From the NCBI RefSeq assembly GCF_024814375.1, contig NZ_JANUXX010000010.1, forward strand, positions 1 to 58,794: a DNA stretch of 58,794 nt, written 5' to 3'. Position 1 is the stretch's first letter, and the number at the start of each line of letters is the position of its first letter. Position numbers and translations under genes: made by a program. The DNA is from Streptococcus sciuri (GTDB lineage: Bacteria > Bacillota > Bacilli > Lactobacillales > Streptococcaceae). Below the pieces are notes generated by a model. The model searched no databases. It was not told where the DNA came from and saw nothing but the letters and a program-made list of their open reading frames with translations. Shown here piece after piece: positions 1 through 9,098 of the stretch.

Positions 1-290
1 CTGGTTCTGGAATATCAATATGGTAAGAACCTAGATTCACTGCACTGGTCGTGCCATCGGTGTAGTCTGTGTAGACATGAACAATGTAGTCATCAGTATT
101 ACCAGCGTGGTCTAAAATATTTATCGTTTGATGAACTTGGTTGTTCTTAACTACTGGAGCGTACCATTTGAGATCGTCTTGACCCTTGTCTGCTGACCAT
201 ACGGCGATATGCGCATCTTTAATCTGTTTCGTTTTTTCGCTACCTCTTACGACAACATCAAAGGTAGGTTTATCTTTGCTATAGTTCTCA
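1..290 (-). repeat. Second copy of the GBS Bsp-like repeat coding unit
   Basis: This is the downstream coding copy of a direct repeat inside the amidase gene. It matches 984-1262 closely, with the longest shared stretches around 88-132 and 155-215. Both copies encode the same core, including AHIAVWSADKGQDDLKWYAP and INILDHAGNTDDY. Confidence 0.8.
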
Positions 291-1819
291 ACTTTGATTT
301 CTGGTTTTTCTGTAGGTGTCGGAGTAGGTTTAGTAAGAGAGGTTGACGGACGATATTTATCATAGTAAGCTAAAATTCCCTTCGTAACACCCTCAGCTAA
401 TTTTTCCTGATAAGCAGCAGTATTAATTTTATTAAATTCTGCTTGATTAGAAATAAAGCCTAACTCTACCAAAACAGCAGGGGCTGTTGTCTCACGTACG
501 ACAGCAAAAGTTTCACGTTTGACACCATTATTCTTACTACCTGTTTGAGCAACAACATTTGATTGAATAGCTTGTGCCAACTCACTACTGCGTTTGAGAC
601 GCTCTGCATTGTTATGATAAATTTGGTTAATTTTAGAAGGATACTGGCTATCATATTGGTAATAATAAGTCTCAACACCGTTCGCACCTTGAGAGCCAGC
701 ATTAAAGTGTAAACTCACAAAAATATCTGCTTGGCTATTATTAGCACGATTTGAGCGGTCTAATAGTTCAACGGTAGCATCAATATTACGACTCGTAATA
801 ACATTATAACCCGCCGCTTCTAGTTTTTTCTTGACAAGATTTTGAACAGATAACGTCAAGTTTTTTTCGGATTGTCCAAAATAACTTGCTCCTGGGTCAG
901 AGCCACCATGCCCAGCGTCCAAATAGACAACTCTGTTAATGACATTATACTTCCCTTGTGAAGCTGAATTCCCCAAAGTTTTATCCCTTGGTACATCAAA
1001 ATGATAGCTTCCCAAGTTGACACCATAAGTTGTGCCGTCTACATAGTCAGTATAGACATGAACAAAGTAATCATCAGTATTACCAGCGTGGTCTAAAATA
1101 TTTATCGTTTGACGAATTTGATTGTCCTTTGCTACTGGTGCATACCATTTGAGATCGTCTTGACCTTTGTCTGCTGACCATACAGCGATATGGGCACCCT
1201 TGATAGCCTTACTACTATCTGTTCCCACAACAGCAACATCAAACGTCGTTTTATTCTTATCGTAATTGATGACACCTACCGCTGGGTTGTCAGTTGCCTC
1301 GCTACCCATAGAAGCTGTATCTTCAACTGCTGTGGTTTCTGGAACTGTTTTTTCCGCTACAGCAGTCTGGGAGGAGCTAGTTGCCTCTTGAGTAGTTTCT
1401 ACTACTGTGTTTGTTTCTGTCTCAGAAGTTTTGACATTCTCTTGGCTCGCTACGGTGTCACCCTCATTTTCGTTAGACGCTGTTACACTAGCTACCTCAC
1501 TCGTATTTGATACAACGTCCGCTTCTGATGTCTGATTAACGACTGAACTAGATGCTGTAGTGACTTGAGTATCGCTTTCAGCAGATGGTGTAGTATCTTT
1601 AGAATCTTCTTGCTGATCAATATTAGCTACTATCGTTTCTGTACCTACTGCAGTAGACTGATTATCTGTTACTTCATCCGCCCGAACACCAGCAGAAAAG
1701 AAAACAGCTGTCCCCAACAAAGCAGATACGGCACCTAAAGCAGATACCTTACGAATACCAAAACGCTGTTTCCGAACAACTCTATGTTGATGTAATCTTT
1801 CCACACGTGAATAATGCAT
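1..1819 (-). CDS. N-acetylmuramoyl-L-alanine amidase with GBS Bsp-like repeats (3' end outside window)
   Basis: Secreted peptidoglycan hydrolase that should cleave the bond between MurNAc and the stem peptide. The reading frame starts at the ATG ending at 1819 and stays open to the window edge, so the C-terminus is missing. Residues 1-47 form a long signal peptide with a YSIRK-like stretch (FGIRKVSALGAVSALLG) and an SAGVRA cleavage region. A Ser/Thr/Glu-rich linker follows to about residue 180. A GBS Bsp-like repeat spans about 183-275. An Amidase_3 domain spans about 290-490, with DAGHGG, the Glu of SEKNL, SLHFN and the catalytic Glu of LVELGF. A second, nearly identical Bsp-like repeat starts at about 505. 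The function follows from the family; the surface anchor cannot be judged because the end is not seen. Confidence 0.9.
   Translation of the reverse strand, partial: MHYSRVERLHQHRVVRKQRFGIRKVSALGAVSALLGTAVFFSAGVRADEVTDNQSTAVGTETIVANIDQQEDSKDTTPSAESDTQVTTASSSVVNQTSEADVVSNTSEVASVTASNENEGDTVASQENVKTSETETNTVVETTQEATSSSQTAVAEKTVPETTAVEDTASMGSEATDNPAVGVINYDKNKTTFDVAVVGTDSSKAIKGAHIAVWSADKGQDDLKWYAPVAKDNQIRQTINILDHAGNTDDYFVHVYTDYVDGTTYGVNLGSYHFDVPRDKTLGNSASQGKYNVINRVVYLDAGHGGSDPGASYFGQSEKNLTLSVQNLVKKKLEAAGYNVITSRNIDATVELLDRSNRANNSQADIFVSLHFNAGSQGANGVETYYYQYDSQYPSKINQIYHNNAERLKRSSELAQAIQSNVVAQTGSKNNGVKRETFAVVRETTAPAVLVELGFISNQAEFNKINTAAYQEKLAEGVTKGILAYYDKYRPSTSLTKPTPTPTEKPEIKVENYSKDKPTFDVVVRGSEKTKQIKDAHIAVWSADKGQDDLKWYAPVVKNNQVHQTINILDHAGNTDDYIVHVYTDYTDGTTSAVNLGSYHIDIPEP
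984..1262 (-). repeat. First copy of the GBS Bsp-like repeat coding unit
   Basis: This is the upstream coding copy of the repeat pair; see 1-290. The catalytic domain lies between the two copies. Low divergence at the nucleotide level suggests recent duplication or gene conversion. Confidence 0.8.
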
Positions 1820-1855
1820 CCCACAATAACCTCGTTCCTATTTCTCTATGCTCTC

Positions 1856-1884
1856 ATATTAACATGATTCTAAAAGTTTTTCAA
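1856..1884 (-). promoter_or_regulatory. Promoter of the amidase gene
   Basis: On the minus strand a TTGAAA -35 (1879-1884) and a TAATAT -10 (1856-1861) are separated by 17 nt. They lie about 37 bp upstream of the amidase ATG, which is preceded by a GAGG-type ribosome binding site. Confidence 0.55.
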
Positions 1885-1932
1885 GGAATTTTAAGCTTTT
1901 TTTAAGCCGAAAACCACTGATTATGTGAGCTT

Positions 1933-2481
1933 TTATTTTAGCTTATCTTTTTCATAAATATGACTCAATTCCAAATTTGGAAAAGATTGCTGTCGAAGTG
2001 CCTCATAAACAATCATACAGACCGTATTTGAAAGATTGAGACTTCTGACGTGCTGATCATTCATAGGGATACGCAAAGCTTTGTTAGCATGTTGACGCAT
2101 GAAAGCTTCTGGTAACCCTTTATCTTCACGTCCAAACAAGAAGTAATGTGTACACCTATCGTTATAATCTTCCTGCGAATAGACACGACTCGCAAACTTG
2201 CTAATCAGGTGAAGCTTACCTTTGCAAACCTCCAAAAACTCCTCCAGACTATCGTAAAAAGTAACATCAAGTTTATCCCAATAGTCAAGCCCAGCTCGTT
2301 TCATTTTTTTATCGTCAATAGGAAATCCCATAGGACGAATGATATGGAGAGGACTGTTTGTAGCAGCACAAGTACGAGCGATATTCCCAGTATTTGCAGG
2401 AATCTGCGGTTTGAATAAAACGATATGGTTGTAACTACTATCACTACGGTGATTATGTTGGCTGAGTGATTCGATATTCAT
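1933..2481 (-). CDS. trmL: tRNA (cytidine/uridine-34 2'-O)-methyltransferase TrmL
   Basis: SPOUT-class methyltransferase of the TrmL/CspR group, which methylates the ribose of the wobble base in tRNA-Leu isoacceptors using SAM. The 182-residue length is slightly above the usual 155-170 because of an N-terminal extension. Visible family motifs are [13 protein letters not shown] near the N-terminus, [10 protein letters not shown] in the middle and [11 protein letters not shown] near the C-terminus, which together form the trefoil-knot SAM site. The first catalytic-core residues ([11 protein letters not shown]) begin around residue 18, so a start a few codons downstream is possible. The gene is preceded by an unusual promoter plus terminator-like hairpin (see 2507-2644). 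Confidence 0.9.
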   Translation of the reverse strand: MNIESLSQHNHRSDSSYNHIVLFKPQIPANTGNIARTCAATNSPLHIIRPMGFPIDDKKMKRAGLDYWDKLDVTFYDSLEEFLEVCKGKLHLISKFASRVYSQEDYNDRCTHYFLFGREDKGLPEAFMRQHANKALRIPMNDQHVRSLNLSNTVCMIVYEALRQQSFPNLELSHIYEKDKLK

Positions 2482-2506
2482 GCTGACTTCCTCACTTTAA
2501 TATATA

Positions 2507-2610
2507 ATAAAAACCACATTGCTCGGAGTCTAGCTCAGCAAACAATGTGGTTGTACTTACTCATTATCTTAAATCATAACAGGTTTGATTTAAAACAACG
2601 AACTATCATC
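2507..2610 (-). ncRNA. Candidate small RNA or attenuated leader upstream of trmL
   Basis: A strong promoter (2617-2644) would start a leftward transcript near 2610. The first hairpin has 8-bp arms at 2586-2593 and 2569-2576 (TTAAATCA/TGATTTAA) with a 9-nt loop. The second has 10-bp arms (2543-2552 and 2512-2521, AACCACATTG/CAATGTGGTT) around an imperfect inner stem, and is followed at once by a run of five T on the minus strand. That is an intrinsic terminator layout. The product would be about 105 nt, ending about 25 bp before trmL. It could be an independent small RNA or an attenuator controlling trmL. I recognise no known RNA family in it. Confidence 0.45.
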
Positions 2611-2616
2611 TTCACC

Positions 2617-2644
2617 ATTATAACATTTATGATTTATCTGTCAA
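2617..2644 (-). promoter_or_regulatory. Near-consensus promoter for the leader/small RNA before trmL
   Basis: On the minus strand a consensus TTGACA (2639-2644) and a consensus TATAAT (2617-2622) are separated by 16 nt. It is one of the best promoters in the window, yet the transcript meets a terminator-like hairpin about 100 nt later. Confidence 0.6.
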
Positions 2645-2723
2645 TAGCCTTTTTCATTTTTTGAGAAATATTTTTTCAATGAAGGTTCTCTTCTTTTATT
2701 AAAAAATTGTTATTTATTACAAA

Positions 2724-2741
2724 ACATAGACAATTCTATGT
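2724..2741. promoter_or_regulatory. Perfect inverted repeat upstream of trkA
   Basis: ACATAGA at 2724-2730 and TCTATGT at 2735-2741 flank CAAT. The palindrome lies about 80 bp before trkA and could be an operator. No regulator can be named from the sequence. Confidence 0.3.
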
Positions 2742-2819
2742 ATTTTATATCTTTTTGGCCATTTATAGTTACTTTTTTTCAAAAAAAGAGTATGATAAAA
2801 AGATAGTTCGGAGGTTAAT

Positions 2820-4169
2820 ATGAAGATTATTGTTGTCGGTGGCGGTAAAGTGGGTACAGCACTTTGTCGCTCACTTGTCGGCGAAAAACATGATGTTATT
2901 CTCATTGAGGAAAAAGAAATTGTCCTCAAACGTGTCAGCAAACGCTATGATATTATGGGCATTGTTGGCAATGGTGCAAACTTTAAGATTTTAGAGCAAG
3001 CTGAGGTTAAAAACTGTGATATTTTCATTGCCCTCACCGATAAAGATGAGCTCAATATGATTTCAGCTGTACTGGCTAAGAAAATGGGAGCTAAAGAAAC
3101 TATTGTACGCGTGCGTAATCCAGAGTATTCAAATGCCTACTTCAAGGAGAGAAATTTTCTAGACTACTCTATGATTGTCAATCCTGAACTACTATCTGCA
3201 CGTGCAATTGCCAATATTGTAGACTTTCCAAATGCCTTATCTGTAGAGCACTTTGCCAATGGTCGTGTCATGCTAATGGAATTTAAAATTTCTAAAAACA
3301 GCAAATTATCTGACTTATCTATGAGCCAATTTCGAAAACGCTTTGGTAAAATCGTCATCTGTGCTATTGAGCGTAATGATCATCTTCTCATTCCAAATGG
3401 TGAGGCTACTATCCAAGAAGGAGATACCATTTTTGTTACGGGAAATCGGATTGAAATGGTTCTTTTCCACAACTCCCTCAAATCAAAAATGGTAAACAGC
3501 ATGATGTTGATTGGAGCTGGCAGAATTGCTTATTATCTGCTCAAACTCCTTAAAAATACACACATCAAAGTAAAGCTTATAGAGATTAATCGTCAGCGTG
3601 CCGAACTCTTTAGTCAAGAATTTCCAAATGTCAATGTCGTTCTAGGAGACGGTACAGCAAAACCTATTCTCATGGAAGAAAATGTTACATACTACGATGC
3701 TGTAGCAACAATGACAGGGGTAGATGAGGAAAATATTATCACTTCGATGTACTTAGAATCACTTGGTGTTAGTAAAAATATCACCAAAATTAACCGTACC
3801 AGCTTACTGGAAATCATCGATCGTAAAGAGTTTTCAACGATTATCACCCCAAAAAATATTGCTGTAGATAGTATTATGCATTTTATCCGTGGACGCTACA
3901 ATGCCAAAGACTCTAACTTAGAGTCACTCCATCACGTGGCAAATGGACGTATCGAAGCACTAGAGTTTGAGATTACAGAGGCAACAAAAATTGTGGATAA
4001 ACCGCTCTCTAGCCTCAAACTCAAGTCCGATATTTTAATTGCAGCCATCATTCGACAGGGAAAAGCCATTTATCCAACAGGCGAGGATAGACTACAGTGT
4101 AATGATAAAATCGTTGTGATTACACTCAAGCAAAACATCACACAACTTAGTGATTTGATTGCGAGGTAG
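2820..4169 (+). CDS. trkA: Trk system potassium uptake regulatory subunit TrkA
   Basis: Cytoplasmic NAD(H)/nucleotide-binding gating subunit of the TrkAH potassium transporter. At 449 residues it has the full two-module build: RCK/TrkA-N Rossmann domain 1 (VVGGGKVG at residues 5-12), TrkA-C 1 at about 140-225, Rossmann domain 2 (IGAGRIAYYLL at about 231) and TrkA-C 2 at about 365-449. A GGAGG ribosome binding site at 2810-2814 supports the ATG. trkH starts 3 bp after the stop, so the two are co-transcribed. TrkA-C domains in streptococci are known c-di-AMP targets; that this one binds c-di-AMP is inference. Confidence 0.93.
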   Translation: MKIIVVGGGKVGTALCRSLVGEKHDVILIEEKEIVLKRVSKRYDIMGIVGNGANFKILEQAEVKNCDIFIALTDKDELNMISAVLAKKMGAKETIVRVRNPEYSNAYFKERNFLDYSMIVNPELLSARAIANIVDFPNALSVEHFANGRVMLMEFKISKNSKLSDLSMSQFRKRFGKIVICAIERNDHLLIPNGEATIQEGDTIFVTGNRIEMVLFHNSLKSKMVNSMMLIGAGRIAYYLLKLLKNTHIKVKLIEINRQRAELFSQEFPNVNVVLGDGTAKPILMEENVTYYDAVATMTGVDEENIITSMYLESLGVSKNITKINRTSLLEIIDRKEFSTIITPKNIAVDSIMHFIRGRYNAKDSNLESLHHVANGRIEALEFEITEATKIVDKPLSSLKLKSDILIAAIIRQGKAIYPTGEDRLQCNDKIVVITLKQNITQLSDLIAR

Positions 4170-4172
4170 AGT

Positions 4173-5612
4173 ATGAATCAACATATGGTACGTTATCTTC
4201 TCTCAAAGTTACTCTTTATTGAGGCAACTTTATTGATTGTCCCCCTTTTCGTAGCACTCATCTACCACGAGTCTGCCAAAATATTGCTAAGTATTTTGGC
4301 AACTATAGCTATCTTGGTCGTACTGGGAACGATTGGAAATTGTTTAAAACCACGTGACCATCACATCTACACCCGTGAGGGAATACTGATTGTTGCGCTT
4401 TGCTGGATTTTATGGTCATTCTTTGGAGCTTTGCCTTTTGTCTTTTCAAAGCAGATTCCAGATATGATTGACGCTTTTTTCGAGGTTAGCTCAGGCTTTA
4501 CAACAACTGGAGCTACGATTTTACCTGATGTCAGCGTGCTATCACATTCACTGCTATTTTGGCGTAGCTTTACCCATCTCATTGGGGGAATGGGAGTATT
4601 GGTATTTGCTCTTGCTATTATGGAAAATAGTAAAAGTAATTATCTTGAAATGATGCGTGCGGAGGTTCCTGGACCTGTTTTTGGTAAGGTCGTTTCTAAA
4701 CTAAAAGAAACCGCACAAATCCTCTACATTCTCTATCTTGTTATGTTTGCTATTTTTACAATTATCCTCATTATTGAGGGAATGCCCATTTTTGATAGTT
4801 TTGTGACAGCCATGGGTACAGCTGGAACAGGAGGTTTTGCTGTTTATAACGACAGTATGATTCACTACAACAGTCCGCTTATCACCAATACTGTCTCCAT
4901 CGGTATGTTGGTATTCGGTGTCAACTTTAACCTCTACTATCTCCTTTTGCTTGGCAAATTCAAATCTTTCTTCAAAGATGAAGAACTAAGAACGTACCTT
5001 GGTATTGTCTTTGTAGCGACAGCACTCATTGCACTCAATGTCCTTGGTATGTATGATAACTTCACAGATGGTTTAGAGAAAGTCTTCTTTGAAGTTTCAA
5101 CCATCATTACAACAACTGGATTTGGAATTACTGATTTGTCTCATTGGCCTTTATTCTCACAGTGCATTTTGTTACTATTGATGTTTATCGGAGGATCAGC
5201 AGGATCAACAGCTGGAGGTCTCAAGGTCATGCGTGTATTGATTTCAGCAAAAATCTCACGAAATCATATTCTCTCAAACCTCTATCCCAACCGTGTCCTG
5301 TCTCTTCACATCAACGACAGTGTCATTGATAGAGAAACCCAGCGAGGTGTTCTTAAGTACTTGACAATCTATGGGATTATTTTCTTAGTCTTAACCCTTT
5401 TTTTAAGCCTTGACACTAACAACTTTATGGTGGTAGTTAGTGCTGTAGCGTCTTGCTTTAATAATATCGGTCCCATGCTAGGAACGACGGATACCTTTGC
5501 TATTTTTAGCCCCTTCTCAAAACTTTTATTAGCTTTTGCTATGATTGCAGGACGTCTCGAAATCTATCCTATCATCCTTCTATTGTTACCTAGAACATGG
5601 TCTAAACTCTAA
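4173..5612 (+). CDS. trkH: Trk potassium uptake channel subunit TrkH
   Basis: Integral membrane potassium-conducting subunit partnering TrkA. At 479 residues it has many hydrophobic helices and four re-entrant selectivity loops of the Trk/Ktr/HKT superfamily: SSGFTTTGAT (about 100), GTAGTGGFA (about 217), TTTGFG (about 308) and CFNNIGPMLG (about 430). It is the second gene of the trkAH operon and ends at a strong bidirectional terminator. A second, KtrB-type channel is encoded at 32767-34146, so the cell has at least two potassium uptake routes. Confidence 0.92.
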   Translation: MNQHMVRYLLSKLLFIEATLLIVPLFVALIYHESAKILLSILATIAILVVLGTIGNCLKPRDHHIYTREGILIVALCWILWSFFGALPFVFSKQIPDMIDAFFEVSSGFTTTGATILPDVSVLSHSLLFWRSFTHLIGGMGVLVFALAIMENSKSNYLEMMRAEVPGPVFGKVVSKLKETAQILYILYLVMFAIFTIILIIEGMPIFDSFVTAMGTAGTGGFAVYNDSMIHYNSPLITNTVSIGMLVFGVNFNLYYLLLLGKFKSFFKDEELRTYLGIVFVATALIALNVLGMYDNFTDGLEKVFFEVSTIITTTGFGITDLSHWPLFSQCILLLLMFIGGSAGSTAGGLKVMRVLISAKISRNHILSNLYPNRVLSLHINDSVIDRETQRGVLKYLTIYGIIFLVLTLFLSLDTNNFMVVVSAVASCFNNIGPMLGTTDTFAIFSPFSKLLLAFAMIAGRLEIYPIILLLLPRTWSKL

Positions 5613-5646
5613 AAAATAGCGTGTGTCTCTGACACCGCTATTTTTT
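5611..5646. terminator. Bidirectional terminator between trkH and yidD
   Basis: Arms AAAAAATAGCG and CGCTATTTTTT enclose an inner GTGTC-TCT-GACAC stem. It has A-runs and T-runs on both sides and lies between convergent genes, overlapping both stop codons. Confidence 0.85.
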
Positions 5647-5880
5647 AGGTGATCTTCTTAGTGTAAAGTGGTCTGGCACAGGATCTTCTCCCCCCTTAAC
5701 GAAAGGATGACAACGTAAGAGTCTTGCTATTCCCATCACAACTCCTTTTAGACCATGCTTTTGCAGTGCTTCTATCATATATGATGAGCAAGTAGGGTGG
5801 TAACGACAAGTCGCTGGAAAAATTGGTGAAAGGTAGCGCTGGTAGCATCTGACAATCCAAATGAAGAATGCTGATATCAT
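5638..5880 (-). CDS. yidD: Membrane protein insertion efficiency factor YidD
   Basis: Small membrane-associated protein thought to help YidC/Sec insert inner-membrane proteins. The 80-residue length is normal. The family signature is clear: an amphipathic N-terminus followed by [20 protein letters not shown], with the conserved cysteines at about residues 25 and 31, then [11 protein letters not shown] and a short C-terminus. Its start overlaps the rluB stop by 4 bp, so it is the last gene of the leftward run that begins at murI. YidC itself is at 15714. Confidence 0.9.
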   Translation of the reverse strand: MISAFFIWIVRCYQRYLSPIFPATCRYHPTCSSYMIEALQKHGLKGVVMGIARLLRCHPFVKGGEDPVPDHFTLRRSPKK

Positions 5881-6599
5881 TTACGATTAACGGCTACATT
5901 ATGTAGCTGACTGACTTCTTTTTTTCTTAGCTTACGGAACTCACCTGGTCGCAATCCTGTCAAATCCAGTGTGCCGAACTGAATTCGTGAAAGTTTATCC
6001 ACTAAGAGACCAACCTCTTCAAACATTTTTTTGGCTTGATGATTACGCCCTTCATGAATTGTCAACTCAACTACAGAACGATTTTTTTCCTTATCCACCC
6101 TGACGATATGATAGTGGGCAGGTTTCGTTTTTTTCCCATCAATCAAAATACCACGCGTCAAGGGACGTAAATTGTCTTTTGTTGCTATCCCTTTGACACG
6201 CGCTAAGTAAATTTTATCAATCTCATTACGTGGGTGAATCATTTTATCTGTAAAATCACCATCGTTAGTCAAAATGAGAAGACCTGAAGTATCCCAATCT
6301 AGACGCCCAACTGGATAGATACGCTCCTTGACTCCAGAAAGTAAGTCAACAACTGTCTTGCGCCCTTTATCGTCAGAGACACTTGAGATGACTCCACGAG
6401 GTTTATTAAGCAGATAATAGACTTTTTCTTCATTGTAGATAGGGTTTGCATCAATCTCAACACGATCACTTGAAGTCACCTGTGTAGCAAGGTTATCAAC
6501 AACTTTACCATTTATAGTGACATGTCCATTTTTAATCAATTCTTCTGCTTTTCTTCGACTTGCAACACCAGCATGTGCGATGTACTTGTTTATTCTCAT
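5877..6599 (-). CDS. rluB: 23S rRNA pseudouridine synthase RluB family
   Basis: RsuA/RluB-family enzyme that converts a uridine of 23S rRNA helix 89 to pseudouridine; the family also includes 16S-specific RsuA. At 240 residues it has an N-terminal S4 RNA-binding domain (about 1-60: [21 protein letters not shown]) and a catalytic domain with the Asp in [18 protein letters not shown]. The scpB-rluB neighbourhood is typical for RluB in Firmicutes and is the main reason to prefer it over RsuA. It overlaps scpB by 4 bp and yidD by 4 bp. Confidence 0.9.
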   Translation of the reverse strand: MRINKYIAHAGVASRRKAEELIKNGHVTINGKVVDNLATQVTSSDRVEIDANPIYNEEKVYYLLNKPRGVISSVSDDKGRKTVVDLLSGVKERIYPVGRLDWDTSGLLILTNDGDFTDKMIHPRNEIDKIYLARVKGIATKDNLRPLTRGILIDGKKTKPAHYHIVRVDKEKNRSVVELTIHEGRNHQAKKMFEEVGLLVDKLSRIQFGTLDLTGLRPGEFRKLRKKEVSQLHNVAVNRK

Positions 6600-7165
6600 T
6601 CTTCTTTCCTTTCGTTTTCTTCAAGGTTAAATAAGGTTAACTCTTGGTCAACCAACTGGATATTAGACACATCCATCAGTTCATCAAGATGATTAATTCC
6701 CATATAATCTAAAAAATAATCTGTCGTTGCGTAAATCTTTGGACGTCCAACCACCTCTTTTTTCCCTATTTCCTTAATCAATCCAAAAGCTTGAAGTTTG
6801 CTGATAGCTCCACTTGAGTTGACTCCACGAATATCATCAATTTCGATGCGCGTAATAGGCTGCTTATAAGCGATGATCGAAAGAACCTCAAGACTAGCTC
6901 GCGACAGGCTTTGGTTAATCGGTGATGTCGAAAAAACACGCAATAAATCGGATAGACTGTCTTTTGTTACCAATTTGTAAGTTTGTGATGTTTCTAGCAA
7001 ACAAAGACTGGAATCCTCATCCTTTTCGTAACGATTTGCTAATTTCTCCAACTGCTGTGTGAGCGCAGTCGGTGATAAGTCTAGTAACTCTACCAATTGA
7101 CGAAAACTAAGTCCATCCTCACCTGCCACGAAAAGAAGCGCCTCCAGTCGTGCTAAATAATTCAT
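6596..7165 (-). CDS. scpB: Segregation and condensation protein B
   Basis: Winged-helix partner of the SMC-ScpA condensin, which organises and separates the nucleoid. At 189 residues it shows the tandem winged-helix ScpB pattern: [15 protein letters not shown] at the start, then [19 protein letters not shown] and [15 protein letters not shown]. Its start overlaps the scpA stop by 4 bp and its stop overlaps the rluB start, so translation is likely coupled along the operon. Confidence 0.93.
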   Translation of the reverse strand: MNYLARLEALLFVAGEDGLSFRQLVELLDLSPTALTQQLEKLANRYEKDEDSSLCLLETSQTYKLVTKDSLSDLLRVFSTSPINQSLSRASLEVLSIIAYKQPITRIEIDDIRGVNSSGAISKLQAFGLIKEIGKKEVVGRPKIYATTDYFLDYMGINHLDELMDVSNIQLVDQELTLFNLEENERKEE

Positions 7166-7896
7166 CTTCCTTGTCCTTTTTCTGTTTTATTTTCTTTAGA
7201 AAGCGATAGGTAAATTTTACCAAAGTGTTCGAGTTGTCGGACATCTACTCTTTGCAACTTTATCAACTCAAGAGTGGCTAAAAAGAGAGTGAGCATTTCA
7301 TTTTTTTGATGACATTCTTCAAAAACCTCTTGTAAACAAAGTTTTTTATGACTTTCCATACGCTCAAGTAGGTATTCCATCATGTCTTCAATGCGATAGT
7401 CATCTCTCTCAACAACTGTATGTTGTTGCAAAAGTGTCTCTTGGTGATTTGTCATAATTTTTGAAAACGTCAAAAACAAGTCCATGATTGTTTTATCATG
7501 TGCTAAAGTCGTCTCTTCAAAAATAAGCTCTTGCTTTGGTTTTGAATAAAATTGAGCTCGCTTATTATGCTGTTTAGCAAGTTCTTCGCTCAGTTCTTTG
7601 AACTGACGATACTCCTCAATCTGACTAAGCAATTCCTGCTCCAAATCCTCTTCATCAGGAAGCGAAACAACCATTGTCGGAAGTAACTTTTGACTCTTAA
7701 TCACCATCAGTTGACTGGCCATGACCATGTATTCGCTCGCAATTTCCAGTCGCATCGCCTTAAGTGTCGCAATGTAAGCAAGATATTGCTCGATAATTTC
7801 TACAATGGGAACATCATAAATATCTACTTCATACTTTGAAACAAGATGAAGAAGAAGATCCAGAGGACCTTCAAAATCTTTTAACTTAATATCCAT
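7162..7896 (-). CDS. scpA: Segregation and condensation protein A
   Basis: Kleisin subunit that bridges the SMC ATPase heads. It has 244 residues. The N-terminal SMC-neck-binding region ([27 protein letters not shown]) and the C-terminal winged helix ([17 protein letters not shown]) are both typical. It overlaps the XerD-like gene by 11 bp and scpB by 4 bp. The smc gene is not in this window. Confidence 0.93.
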   Translation of the reverse strand: MDIKLKDFEGPLDLLLHLVSKYEVDIYDVPIVEIIEQYLAYIATLKAMRLEIASEYMVMASQLMVIKSQKLLPTMVVSLPDEEDLEQELLSQIEEYRQFKELSEELAKQHNKRAQFYSKPKQELIFEETTLAHDKTIMDLFLTFSKIMTNHQETLLQQHTVVERDDYRIEDMMEYLLERMESHKKLCLQEVFEECHQKNEMLTLFLATLELIKLQRVDVRQLEHFGKIYLSLSKENKTEKGQGR

Positions 7897-8635
7897 TAAA
7901 ATATTTCTCCAGTGTCACTGCACTTTTGAGACCTAGCTGCTGTGCAATTTGCTGAGCTGTTTTTCCAGATGCTTTTTCATTCAGAATATACTGTGTGCGA
8001 AGTGATTGAGCGGTTTCATTTGCTAGACCAATCCCTTCTAGATAAGTTGTCAATTTATTAAAGTACCATTGTCTCGAATAGGGTTTACCGTTATGAGAAA
8101 AAAGATAGCCCTTTTTCATTACCTTTTTTTTGAGCGGTGCCACCAATTGTTTAGGCAAGGTTACAATGCGCAGACAGTTCTTTTTCTCAAGACGTATAAC
8201 ACCAAACTCTAGGTCAATCATCTCATTTTTAAGGTAAGCAATTTCAATAGGTGTAAGCCCCAACTCTACTATTAAAAGAGCTATCAGCTGACCATCTATA
8301 TCAGCATAATTAGTATACAACAGAGATTTATCGATTAAGTTTGGCTGCTTGACTGGCTGATGTGAGTTCATAGGGGAGGAGATGTGAAACTTATAGGCAT
8401 AACCAATGACACTTTCTTGATACAAAAACCACAAAAATTGATTAAGCGTGGACTGTTTACGCTTTTTAACCGCCAACGACTTTGTTTGAAGCTTTTGCTC
8501 GTAAAGTCGCAACTTATCAAGCGTTAGCTGATTATTCACTTCCTGTAAAAACTGGTTGATGTCATAGCGATAGTTTTTTTGTGAACTTTCTGATAAGTTC
8601 TTTTGGGATAAAAAATCGTTTATCAGATTAGTCAT
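7886..8635 (-). CDS. XerD-like tyrosine recombinase family protein
   Basis: Streptococcal XerD-like protein of 249 residues. An upstream ATG (ending at 8674) would add 13 residues, but the start at 8635 fits family length and the N-terminus [22 protein letters not shown]; none of the candidate starts has a strong ribosome binding site. There is an N-terminal SAM-like core-binding domain (about 1-90) and a C-terminal catalytic-like domain. The nucleophile-type Tyr in LEKYFNGY is present. The usual box I Arg (GLRxSE) reads GLTPIE and the HxxR box reads SLRTQY, so the RHRY active site is incomplete. This is characteristic of the XerD-like group and suggests it does not do standard Xer recombination. 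It lies between cbpB and scpA. Confidence 0.85.
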   Translation of the reverse strand: MTNLINDFLSQKNLSESSQKNYRYDINQFLQEVNNQLTLDKLRLYEQKLQTKSLAVKKRKQSTLNQFLWFLYQESVIGYAYKFHISSPMNSHQPVKQPNLIDKSLLYTNYADIDGQLIALLIVELGLTPIEIAYLKNEMIDLEFGVIRLEKKNCLRIVTLPKQLVAPLKKKVMKKGYLFSHNGKPYSRQWYFNKLTTYLEGIGLANETAQSLRTQYILNEKASGKTAQQIAQQLGLKSAVTLEKYFNGY

Positions 8636-9098
8636 GTTCTTTTGGGAGGATGTCATATTCATTTGTAAAATCATGAAGTAAGCTATTAACAGCTTTTAGA
8701 ATCGATTTGCGTGTAATGATGCCTTGAAAAATAAAGTCGTCATCAACAACAGGTAAGAAAGGATAGTCGACTAACTTATGCATAATCTCAGTTAAACTAG
8801 CATTTTCATGCAAAGGTTCAATTTTGGTATTTACCATAGGGGCAATGTCACTACCTGTCACTTCCCAATCTGACAAATAGTGCTTTGCCTTATAACTAAG
8901 CATATCTGCAATACTAATCGTTCCTACATACACCTTGTCCTTAGTGATGACTGGAACACGTGACAAGCCATTAGCACTCAGAACGAGCATAACATGATCA
9001 GCGTTGTGTGTATCGATAAAAATGGCTAACTCATTCGCAGGAATCAAATAATTCTCTAAGTGTTTTAGTAAAAAATCTTCAAATGGTTTTGCAATCAT
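8628..9098 (-). CDS. cbpB: CBS-domain protein, CbpB type (c-di-AMP binding)
   Basis: Two CBS domains make up almost the whole 156-residue protein: about 20-75 (SRVPVITKDKVYVGTISIADML) and about 88-145 (LPVVDDDFIFQGIITRKSIL). The same gene in other streptococci and Listeria, next to xerD-like/scpA, is known as CbpB, a c-di-AMP receptor linked to the stringent response. The assignment rests on domain composition, length and this neighbourhood. It overlaps the phosphodiesterase gene by 4 bp and the XerD-like gene by 8 bp. c-di-AMP also controls potassium uptake, and two potassium systems lie in this window, though no direct link is shown. Confidence 0.82.
   Translation of the reverse strand: MIAKPFEDFLLKHLENYLIPANELAIFIDTHNADHVMLVLSANGLSRVPVITKDKVYVGTISIADMLSYKAKHYLSDWEVTGSDIAPMVNTKIEPLHENASLTEIMHKLVDYPFLPVVDDDFIFQGIITRKSILKAVNSLLHDFTNEYDILPKEHD

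Noticed and set aside
1190..1510. 106-codon open frame on the plus strand
   Set aside because: It is antisense to the repetitive Ser/Thr linker of the amidase and has no ribosome binding site.
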